From: Muribaculaceae bacterium
Lineage (GTDB): Bacteria > Bacteroidota > Bacteroidia > Bacteroidales > Muribaculaceae
Reading direction: 5' to 3'
Length of the DNA: 64,000 bases
Assembly (NCBI GenBank): GCA_022509185.1
Contig: JAFLTS010000005.1
Coordinates: 43,949-107,948 of the forward strand
A program made the translations under genes and the position numbers. How positions within the stretch are numbered: the first letter of the stretch is position 1; the number at the start of each line of letters is the position of its first letter. Of the stretch, positions 50,182-59,139 are shown in pieces. The notes under the pieces are model-generated. The model was not told the DNA's origin. It did not search any database and was given only the letters and a program-made list of their open reading frames with translations.

Positions 50182-53100
50182 TTAATCGAAGAAACCGAGT
50201 CCTTCAATCGCTGATATAAATTTGTCTACGTAATCCCAGGAAGTGACTGACCAAGAGAAACCGAGACGGTAGAGTACCTGCATAGTATAAGCGTTCTGTC
50301 GAAGCACATCAGAAGTTTTCTTACCTTTTGCCATGTTTTGATAAGCAAGGAGGCTAGACAACTGCCGCGCTTTGGCTGGATCTTCCTTAGCTTCATCCAG
50401 AGCTTTTGAAAATTTATCGATTTCCACGAATTTCACACCCTCTCCGATGTGCCTTAATTCGCTCAGCACATCACCAAACAACACATTATGATTGTTGTAA
50501 GGATGGAATACTATACATTCTTTTGGTGTGGTTGAGAGTGTTATAATAGCTTTGGCCACCTCGTTTATCGGTGAGAACTCAACAGTAAGGTCTCTTGATT
50601 CAAAAGGACAACAACCAAGCATGTTGTAAACTTTCAATCTACCCATGAAAGAATTTGTCTGGAAATTCACCTGGAATTCACCATCCGTGCTTCTTGGTGC
50701 AAGATTTCCAACTCTCATAATCTTAGCCACCAGGCCCTTTTTAGCAACAGTTTCAAGAACCAATCTTTCAGCAAGGAATTTGGAGAGAATATACTTATTA
50801 CCAAGATATTGACCCATATAAAGCTTCTCCTCGTTGAAGATATTACCCGGAGCGGGGACACCATTTACACTCATTCCTCGTGTACTTGCGGTAGAAATTT
50901 GAATCATCTTTGCTCCGGTAGCAAGGCAATAATCAATACAATGTTCAACACCACCTACATTGACATCTTCTATTTCGGTACCTTCGGCAAAATGTTTAAC
51001 AATTGCTGCACAGTTTACTAAAGTATCAGTATAAATAGATTTATCAATTGGTGAAGTGACATCTCCCGGAATTATATGCAATCTGTTCCCGAAAAGCTCA
51101 TCGAATGTATTTTCGAAATAATAAAACAAAAGGGTTTTCAATCTTTCTTCCGCTTCTTTAATCTCTTTAGCCCTTACAAGACAATAGATTTCAACAGCAT
51201 TGGAATCTATAAGTTCTTTAAGGATATGAATACCAAGGTATCCTGTTGCTCCTGTAAGCAAAACTTTACCAAGATTAAGAGATTCACCTAAACGGAAGGC
51301 CTCAAGATTATTTTGTTTCAGGACTGAATTAATAGCCGAATAATCATAATCTTTCACTTCATCTTTCTCTTTGTCTTCATCAGAAATTCCGAGAATAAAA
51401 TTAGCGAGTTTCCGAGGCGTGGGATTAGCAAAGACATCTCCATAGGCCACATTATATCCAAGTTTGTCAGTTTCAATAATCACACGGGTTGTAACAAGGG
51501 AAGTACCACCCAATTCATAGAAACTATCATTGGCCCCAACTTTATCCAGCTTCAAAATCTTAGCAAAAATATTGGCTATGTTCTGTTCCGTTTCATTTGC
51601 TGGAGCCTCATATTCACCGGATAGGGCAATTTCCGGATCAGGAAGGGATTTAACATCGGTCTTGCCATTAGGTGTAAGAGGGAACTTTTCCATTTGCAGG
51701 TAAGCGGTTGGTACCATATATTTAGTTAGATTCCTACCTAATTCAGTTTTAAGTTCCGTGATATCGATTTTATGGTCTGCTACAAAATAAGCTGCTAAAT
51801 GCTCCTCTCCCTTAATCTTTACAATTTTAACGACCACATTCTTCACTCCCGGAATAGAAGCTATAGCCGCTTCCACTTCTCCGAGTTCTATTCTCAATCC
51901 ACGAAGTTTAATCTGATTATCGGTTCTTCCAAGGATTTCCACATCTCCTTCTTGAGTCCATCTGGCATAATCTCCCGACTTGTAGATTCTCAAGCCTTGA
52001 TAATCTATAAATCTTTCTGAAGTCATTTCCGGAAGATTATTATATCCTGTAGCTACTCCTAAGCCTCCTATATATAGTTCTCCCACAATTCCCGATGGTA
52101 GTTCATTACCATCTTTATCTACCACAAATTCGGTGACATTCAGAAGGGGTTTCCCGACACTCACATGATCCGTGTGAGTGAGGTCTTTACAATTCGATGA
52201 AACCGTGATTTCAGTGGGACCATAAGTGTTAAAAATTTGTGCCTCAGGAGCTGCCGAACGAAGTTTGTCAAGAAGACCGTCAGCATATTTTTCACCCCCA
52301 CACATAATAACTTTGCACTGGCCTATAGCTTCTGCGAAGGCAGGAAGTTCCATAAACTGAAGCATTCTTGAAGGAGTAGTATTGAATGCATCGGCTTTCG
52401 TTTCTCTAAAGAGTTTAGAGAGTAAGATGGGGTTGGTCGTTTCCTCTTCATTAGCGAAAACTAGTGTAAGACCATTATTTAGAGCTGCTCCTATCTCTTT
52501 AAGACTCATGTCAAAAGATATAGTAGTGATTGAGAGGAGGGTATGAGCTCTTGTTGCCAATGCATGAATATGAGTATTGGCTGGATTGTCAAGCAGATAA
52601 TTTGCAATACTTTCATGGCGAAGCATCACACCCTTCGGCTTGCCTGTCGAACCTGAAGTATAGATAAGATAAGCTAGATCTTTAGGAGTGATTTCAAGAA
52701 CCGGTCGGGACTTATCTCCTTCAAGAAGAGTCTCAATGTCTATAGCGTTTGAAAAATCTTTGAGACGGTCGGCTGTAGTAATTACATAGGTAGCCTCGCT
52801 ATCGTTGAGAATATGTTGTATTCTTTCCACGGGATACTCCGGGTCGCACGGTATGTATGCACTTCCAGCTTTCATAACTCCATACATCGAGAGGATCACT
52901 TTCGAAGTCCTCGGTAGCAGTAGAGCTACTTTACTTCGTGGAGTCACCCCAAGACGAATCAGGTTATTAGCAATGCAGTTGGCGATATCGTCAAATTCCT
53001 GGTAGGTGTATTTGGCATCGCATGCAATTAAAGCCGGGTTGGATGGTGTGATTTGTGCAAAATATTCCACTGCCTCCTGGAAATACTGATATTTGGGTTC

Positions 53101-56100
53101 AGCAATAGCAACGGTCCGGAATTTTTCGAGTTCCTTTTCGCGTAGTTCGTCTACAAGACTCACATTCTTTATCAGTTTTGAAGGATTTGCAAGTATATGA
53201 TCTGTTACTATTACAATACTCCTTGCTATACCTTCCATAAGTTTCCTACTATATAATGCATCATTATAGAAAACCACAACGGAGGGCTTTCCATCAGAAA
53301 GCTCAATATGAACAGATACCTTGAATTTAGCTATATCAAGTTCGAGGCTCTCCATATCCTTAAGCTCCGGGAACTCATTATTACCAATCACCCCTAACTG
53401 GTATTCATATACAATTTCAGGCTTATATCCAAAGTCGGCTGCAATTTTTGCAAATGGATACTTTTCATGGTCCAAAACACCTCTGAATATTTCCGCACAC
53501 CTCCTTATAAAGGATTCAGAAGATTCATCTCCTATCTTTATAGCAAGAGGAAGGGTATTAACGAACATTCCGATAGTGTCACCTGTACGTACATCGCTAC
53601 GTCCACTACTGATTGTAGATAAATATACATGAGAGTCGTTGACATAGCGAGAAACGGTGTAGAAAGTTGCAGCCAGCATTACAGCTGCCGGGGTAATTCC
53701 CATATTGCGTGCAAAACTTTCTACTTTCTCCAGATCAAAAGGAGAAGCAACGTTTTTAAGCTTACCTTCAGCCTCTTTACCCTTAAGGTCTGCAGGGATC
53801 TCACTAACATTCTCAAGTTTGGAAAGCATTCTTGCATAATATTCCGCATTCTCTTTGAAACTATCCGATGCTTCGAAATCCTTTTCATCAGCAACATATC
53901 TTGTATAAGGATAAGCCTCTTTTTCAGGAGCCTTTCCATCAAGAGCTTCCTTAAGCTGATGCAGGAAAATATCTAAAGAAGTTCCGTCGAATACCAAATG
54001 GTGAAAATCGGTGAGAAGATAATTTCCATCAGGTGTTTCTACAACCTCGAACCGATAGAGTGGGCCGTTTGAGAGATGGAACGGCTTTACAAATGATTTT
54101 TTATAGTTCTCCAGCTCCTTATGACTCATTTGAAGCACTTTCACCTCCGGCATATAATCTTCAATGACCACTTGCATTACACCTTTTTCTGTATTTTCAA
54201 AACGAGACGCAAGAGTCTGATGAGCTGAGACAATATCTTTCAAGGCTTTTACAAGTTTCTCAGCAGATATTTCTTTTCCAAATCTGAACATTGCCGGAAT
54301 ATTATACGTAATGTCGGCCGGCCGTTTCATACATTCAAAATATACACCTGTTTGTGGGAAGGAGAGGGGAGAGGAATTAAGTTTGCTACTTTCCTCTTTC
54401 TTTCCTTCTTCTTTTCCAAAATCCGCATTCAGAAGTTTGTCTAGAATAATGTTCTCCACAGTTTCAATACTTCCACCATTAAGGAGAGCTTTGGAGTGTA
54501 CCTCCACACCAAATCTCTTAAAGATCTGAGAAGCGAGTTTTATACTAAGGATCGAAGTGAGTCCCACATTATTGAAAGGAGTTGTTACACCGAAGCTTTC
54601 ATGCCCGAGAACTTTCCCGACAATCGCCATAATCTCTTTTTCAAGGATATTTAAAGGTCGATTGTTATCGGGCTCCTCGACTTCGGTGTTAAATTCGGGT
54701 TCCGGTAAAGCTCTCTTATTAACTTTATGGTTCTGGTTAAGCGGAATTGAATCAATCTGCATAGTAACCGCCGGTACCATATAAGGTGGCTTTCTTTCTC
54801 GAATGAAATCATTAAGTGCATTAACATCCACCGGGGAATCACTAACTACATAAGCAGCAATATACTTCCCTCCAGAAGGATGATCGAAGGCAACTACGGT
54901 TGCGTTCCTTATCCCTTCGAATTCTCGTATCACTGCTTCAACCTCGCTGAGTTCAATACGGAATCCTCTTATCTTGACCTGCCCATCACTACGTCCTACA
55001 AAATCTATATTCCCGTCGGCTCTATATCTCACCATATCACCGGTTCGATATACTTTAATATATTCTGAATCTTTATGACCATCCCTGGTAAAGGGATTCA
55101 TTATGAAAACCTCAGCTGTCTTTTCAGGCCTGTTAAGATATCCTTCCGCTACATGAGGCCCTGCAATCCATAATTCACCGACAGCACCAACAGGCAATCG
55201 TTTCCCTTCCTCACTTACAATATACCCTTTCATGTTGTCGAGTATTTTACCGATAGGTATATCTGTCTCTCCTTTCCTTAGAGGATAGATAGATGAAAGG
55301 ATGGTACATTCGGTTGGCCCGTAGACATTGTAGGTTTTATACCCTTCAGGAACCGGAAATGAAATGAGTTTCTCACCCCCCATGCTTAGATATTTCAGCG
55401 AAGTCTTTTCGATATCGGATGCAAACTGGCGCCCAACCTGAGTCGTCATGAACATATGAGAGACATTGTTCTTCACTAAGTAAGAATTAAGCTGCTCCAT
55501 GTCTAAACGAATGTCTTCCGGTACGATACAAACAGCAGCTCCACGACATAAAGCCGGATACATATCCATCATATTGGCGTCAAAACCGTAAGACGCATAA
55601 GCTCCAACACAATTGCCCGGTTGCAGGTCATAATAGCTCACATACCAGTCGATAAAACAAACCATATTGGCATGGTTTAACTTAACACCTTTGGGTACAC
55701 CTGTAGAACCGCTTGTATATAAAAGAGTAAAGAGAGTATCAGGAGCGACCTTTTCACGGTGTGTTCTTTTAAGGATGCTCCTCTCTATACCAGAAATATA
55801 AAGCACTTTGCCCTCATATTCATCGAGGTATTGGTGAAGTTCCTCTGTGGTTATCAAAAGTTTTGCACCGGAATCTTTCACCATGAAATTAAGACGGTCT
55901 TTCGGATAAGTATGATCAAGAGGCTGGTATGTACATCCCGTTTTTAAAGCACCTAAAGATGCCATTACCATCCATTCACTTCTCGGAATTAGAATACTTA
56001 CAATATCACCATTCCCGAGACCATGGCTTTCAATCTCTGCGGCTACCTTATCTGTGACCAGGTCAGTATCTCTGTAAGAAAACCTCTTATCCTCATAGAT

Positions 56101-59100
56101 TACAGCAATATTCTCGGGATATTCTTCGACCGCTTTTTCGAACAGACTTATCACACTTTGGGATTTGTCGTATTCAACTTCCGTGTTATTGAAGCTATCC
56201 AAAAGCTCAATCTGTGAAACTTCAGTTATCTCGATTTCGCTCATCAGGTCATACTTCATTAACGATTTAAGGATTGATGCAAAGCTTCTTGCCATCTCTC
56301 CGATGAATCCATTGGAGTATCTGTTACACATATATTCCACATGAAGCGAGAGTTTCCCGTCAATTATAAATACCTGAAAATCGAGAGGTGACCCTGTGGC
56401 GTTTCTTTCCATCTTCATCTCTTCCGCTCCGAACCCGAGTAATCCCTCTCTTTCAAGATAATCCCCCTGATACGCAAAAATAATATCGCTATTGATGCCA
56501 GTTGAAGCTGCTAAATCAGCAAAAGAATAAATGTCATGGCTCATTGAACCAAACAATTGTTGCTGAATTGACTTCAGGTAATCCTCAATTTTAGTTTCAG
56601 AATTCCACTTGCAGTAGACCGGAAGGGTTTTAACCATCATATCAATAGTGCGCTCTACCTTTGAACTTGTACGTCCGTTATAGATAGTTGCAAATAAAGC
56701 CTCCCGAGAGTTTACAAATGTACCTAATAATTTTCCGAATGCACCTAGATTAAGGACGTTTGCGGATATACCAAGTTTATTGCAGAATTTCTGAACCGCT
56801 TTCGGGGAAAGATCAATATCATAATCAAAAGATGCGAATCTCACATCCTCTTCATGATTGTCAGGTATTGGCAAACTATCCACTTCGATACCACCAAAAG
56901 TGTATTCGTACCATTCCCTTGCTTCTTGGTAGACTTCAGAGTTACGGAGGGCATTCTCTTCAAGAGCTATATCAAAACCAGTGAATTCCTCCTTAGGTAT
57001 TATCTCCCCGGAATAAGCTTTGTTAAGGTCCTGCAGGAAAATCAGCATTGAAGTGCCATCATAGATTATATGATGGAAATCCATAAATAAATATCTGTTG
57101 TCGCCTGTGTCAAAAATATTAATCCTAAAAAGATTGTCTTTAGTAAGATCGATGGGTTTAATTAGAGAATCTACTTTAAGGTTAAAATCTTTATCTGAAA
57201 GTTTTGTTATTTCCTGTTCATACCTGTTATTTTGAGGTACCATCACCGGGTTACCATCTTTGTCTTCTTCAATTTTGACTTTTAAAAAAGGATGAGCTTC
57301 CACAACCTTTTCAATGGCATGGGCAAGTTTATTTAAATCAACAGATATATCAAGTTTAAATAATTGTGGAATGTTATAAGATGCCTCACCTTGTCGAGAC
57401 ATAGATTCTGCATATATTCCGGCTTGTGTCTGAGTCAAAGGAACCGGTGATAAATTATCATGAATTACAGATTGGGAAGCTTTCTTTTCAATTGCATTAG
57501 CTATATTCTCAGGCGTGCGTTCTTTATAAATCAGCTTGGATGTAAGATCAAAATTTTTACATAATTGTTGAAGTTTCATAACTTTGATGCTGTCTCCTCC
57601 CAGTGAGAAAAAATCATCCTTGATTCCTACCTGTTTCAGATTAAATACTTCAGCAAAAGCATTGCAAATTTCTTTTTCAGCATTGTTCCTCGGAGCCACA
57701 TAATCAACTGTCAATTCATCGGCTGATGGCGCTTCCAAGATTTTACGGTTTACTTTCCCATTAGGTAACAAAGGAAAAACATCCATTCTGACAAGATGAC
57801 GAGGAACCATATATGCCGGAAGTTTTTTCTTTAACTCATTTTTGAGTTTTTCAGGAGACAGATCCTCTTCCGGTTTTACAATATAATATCCCACTATAAA
57901 CTGACTTCCATTGTCAGAATTAAATCCTTTAACTATTGCATCTTTAACTCCATCTACTTTTTTCATCACTGATTCCACTTCTCCCGGTTCAACACGTTGA
58001 CCATTGATTTTCACCATCCAGTCTTTACGATTGACATATTGTAAGGCACCATCAGGGAGGAGCCGCATTATATCTCCTGTATGCAACCAACCTTCTTTAT
58101 CATAGAGTTTCGCAGTTTTTTCAGGATCTTTATAGTATTCTTTGGCAAAGTGACCTTTCACTATCAATTCACCATCTTGTCCTTGCGGTAAATCGTTGCC
58201 TTCATTGTCAACTATTCTAAATTCAAAACCTGATTCTTTATTAGGGTATCCTATAGGAGTGGCATCATATGGTTGGTCTACTCTAAAAGGAGTAATTCCT
58301 CCCACCATTTCACTCATTCCAAATATATTATAAAGTGTATAACCGTCACGGCTTGTTTGATTGGAAACCTTCTCACTTCCTGCATAAACAGTTTTCAAAG
58401 AATCTGATTTATTCTTGAAATTACCTAACATAGAAGGACTGATGAAAGTATGGGTAATTCCTTTTTCAGCAATATAATCAGCCATCTTAAGTGGATCAAA
58501 TCTGATTTCGTCATCATATAGGTGAAGTTCTCCTCCTCCTCTTAAGACTTTGAAATTAATCGTGACTCCCGCAATAAAATACAAAGGTGCTGTTGCGCCC
58601 CATTTTTGTGTGGGATCAACAGGCTGTTGAATTCCATAAAGGTTCCCAAATAGAAGGCTTTCAAAGGTGTGAATTATACCTTTAGGTTCTCCTGTAGAAC
58701 CACTGGTATAGATCAACAAGGCGTTTTCATTCATTCCTCTCTCTTTTCCATTGCTCAATTTTTCATTTGAAGAAGCCAATTGACTGAATAATTTTTCGTC
58801 TATTACAAGAGGTGCCTCGCTATGATTTATAATATACTCTATTCTTTCCACCGGATAGGAAATGCTGATAGGAACCGGGGTATGACCAGCTCTCCATATT
58901 GCCATCATGGAGGCAATATATTCCAAAGAGGTTGGAAGTAAAATTGGAATAAAAGTATTTTCCGGAAGATTAAGTTTATCTAATGAATATGCTAATTTTT
59001 GGATAAGATCGTAAAGCTCAGAATATGTTGTTTGTCGACCCTGTTTATCTACTATGGCTATGTTGTTTCCATATTTTTCGAAGGTTTCCCAGAAGGGTTG

Positions 59101-59118
59101 GAGAAATTCGTTGATCAT
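50182..59118 (-). CDS. Three-module non-ribosomal peptide synthetase with terminal thioester reductase: A-T-C-A-T-C-A-T-R
   Basis: Adenylation A3 motifs LLIYTSGSTGEPKG, TLLYTSGSTGVPKG, YLIYTSGSTGKPKG; carrier motifs FFSLGGDSIKV, FNNVGLTSILS, FYELGGTSLVT; condensation HHIIYDG and HHLVFDG; C-terminal KVLLTGATGYLGIHILKELI and YILSK (YxxxK). Confidence 0.96.
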   Translation of the reverse strand: MINEFLQPFWETFEKYGNNIAIVDKQGRQTTYSELYDLIQKLAYSLDKLNLPENTFIPILLPTSLEYIASMMAIWRAGHTPVPISISYPVERIEYIINHSEAPLVIDEKLFSQLASSNEKLSNGKERGMNENALLIYTSGSTGEPKGIIHTFESLLFGNLYGIQQPVDPTQKWGATAPLYFIAGVTINFKVLRGGGELHLYDDEIRFDPLKMADYIAEKGITHTFISPSMLGNFKNKSDSLKTVYAGSEKVSNQTSRDGYTLYNIFGMSEMVGGITPFRVDQPYDATPIGYPNKESGFEFRIVDNEGNDLPQGQDGELIVKGHFAKEYYKDPEKTAKLYDKEGWLHTGDIMRLLPDGALQYVNRKDWMVKINGQRVEPGEVESVMKKVDGVKDAIVKGFNSDNGSQFIVGYYIVKPEEDLSPEKLKNELKKKLPAYMVPRHLVRMDVFPLLPNGKVNRKILEAPSADELTVDYVAPRNNAEKEICNAFAEVFNLKQVGIKDDFFSLGGDSIKVMKLQQLCKNFDLTSKLIYKERTPENIANAIEKKASQSVIHDNLSPVPLTQTQAGIYAESMSRQGEASYNIPQLFKLDISVDLNKLAHAIEKVVEAHPFLKVKIEEDKDGNPVMVPQNNRYEQEITKLSDKDFNLKVDSLIKPIDLTKDNLFRINIFDTGDNRYLFMDFHHIIYDGTSMLIFLQDLNKAYSGEIIPKEEFTGFDIALEENALRNSEVYQEAREWYEYTFGGIEVDSLPIPDNHEEDVRFASFDYDIDLSPKAVQKFCNKLGISANVLNLGAFGKLLGTFVNSREALFATIYNGRTSSKVERTIDMMVKTLPVYCKWNSETKIEDYLKSIQQQLFGSMSHDIYSFADLAASTGINSDIIFAYQGDYLEREGLLGFGAEEMKMERNATGSPLDFQVFIIDGKLSLHVEYMCNRYSNGFIGEMARSFASILKSLMKYDLMSEIEITEVSQIELLDSFNNTEVEYDKSQSVISLFEKAVEEYPENIAVIYEDKRFSYRDTDLVTDKVAAEIESHGLGNGDIVSILIPRSEWMVMASLGALKTGCTYQPLDHTYPKDRLNFMVKDSGAKLLITTEELHQYLDEYEGKVLYISGIERSILKRTHREKVAPDTLFTLLYTSGSTGVPKGVKLNHANMVCFIDWYVSYYDLQPGNCVGAYASYGFDANMMDMYPALCRGAAVCIVPEDIRLDMEQLNSYLVKNNVSHMFMTTQVGRQFASDIEKTSLKYLSMGGEKLISFPVPEGYKTYNVYGPTECTILSSIYPLRKGETDIPIGKILDNMKGYIVSEEGKRLPVGAVGELWIAGPHVAEGYLNRPEKTAEVFIMNPFTRDGHKDSEYIKVYRTGDMVRYRADGNIDFVGRSDGQVKIRGFRIELSEVEAVIREFEGIRNATVVAFDHPSGGKYIAAYVVSDSPVDVNALNDFIRERKPPYMVPAVTMQIDSIPLNQNHKVNKRALPEPEFNTEVEEPDNNRPLNILEKEIMAIVGKVLGHESFGVTTPFNNVGLTSILSIKLASQIFKRFGVEVHSKALLNGGSIETVENIILDKLLNADFGKEEGKKEESSKLNSSPLSFPQTGVYFECMKRPADITYNIPAMFRFGKEISAEKLVKALKDIVSAHQTLASRFENTEKGVMQVVIEDYMPEVKVLQMSHKELENYKKSFVKPFHLSNGPLYRFEVVETPDGNYLLTDFHHLVFDGTSLDIFLHQLKEALDGKAPEKEAYPYTRYVADEKDFEASDSFKENAEYYARMLSKLENVSEIPADLKGKEAEGKLKNVASPFDLEKVESFARNMGITPAAVMLAATFYTVSRYVNDSHVYLSTISSGRSDVRTGDTIGMFVNTLPLAIKIGDESSESFIRRCAEIFRGVLDHEKYPFAKIAADFGYKPEIVYEYQLGVIGNNEFPELKDMESLELDIAKFKVSVHIELSDGKPSVVVFYNDALYSRKLMEGIARSIVIVTDHILANPSKLIKNVSLVDELREKELEKFRTVAIAEPKYQYFQEAVEYFAQITPSNPALIACDAKYTYQEFDDIANCIANNLIRLGVTPRSKVALLLPRTSKVILSMYGVMKAGSAYIPCDPEYPVERIQHILNDSEATYVITTADRLKDFSNAIDIETLLEGDKSRPVLEITPKDLAYLIYTSGSTGKPKGVMLRHESIANYLLDNPANTHIHALATRAHTLLSITTISFDMSLKEIGAALNNGLTLVFANEEETTNPILLSKLFRETKADAFNTTPSRMLQFMELPAFAEAIGQCKVIMCGGEKYADGLLDKLRSAAPEAQIFNTYGPTEITVSSNCKDLTHTDHVSVGKPLLNVTEFVVDKDGNELPSGIVGELYIGGLGVATGYNNLPEMTSERFIDYQGLRIYKSGDYARWTQEGDVEILGRTDNQIKLRGLRIELGEVEAAIASIPGVKNVVVKIVKIKGEEHLAAYFVADHKIDITELKTELGRNLTKYMVPTAYLQMEKFPLTPNGKTDVKSLPDPEIALSGEYEAPANETEQNIANIFAKILKLDKVGANDSFYELGGTSLVTTRVIIETDKLGYNVAYGDVFANPTPRKLANFILGISDEDKEKDEVKDYDYSAINSVLKQNNLEAFRLGESLNLGKVLLTGATGYLGIHILKELIDSNAVEIYCLVRAKEIKEAEERLKTLLFYYFENTFDELFGNRLHIIPGDVTSPIDKSIYTDTLVNCAAIVKHFAEGTEIEDVNVGGVEHCIDYCLATGAKMIQISTASTRGMSVNGVPAPGNIFNEEKLYMGQYLGNKYILSKFLAERLVLETVAKKGLVAKIMRVGNLAPRSTDGEFQVNFQTNSFMGRLKVYNMLGCCPFESRDLTVEFSPINEVAKAIITLSTTPKECIVFHPYNNHNVLFGDVLSELRHIGEGVKFVEIDKFSKALDEAKEDPAKARQLSSLLAYQNMAKGKKTSDVLRQNAYTMQVLYRLGFSWSVTSWDYVDKFISAIEGLGFFD

Positions 59119-59139
59119 GTATATTGAAGTGTTTGTATG

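Noticed and set aside
50809-57051. Multiple + strand ORFs of 60-115 aa within the NRPS gene
   Set aside because: All antisense to a continuous 2978-aa NRPS reading frame with intact motifs; compositional shadows.
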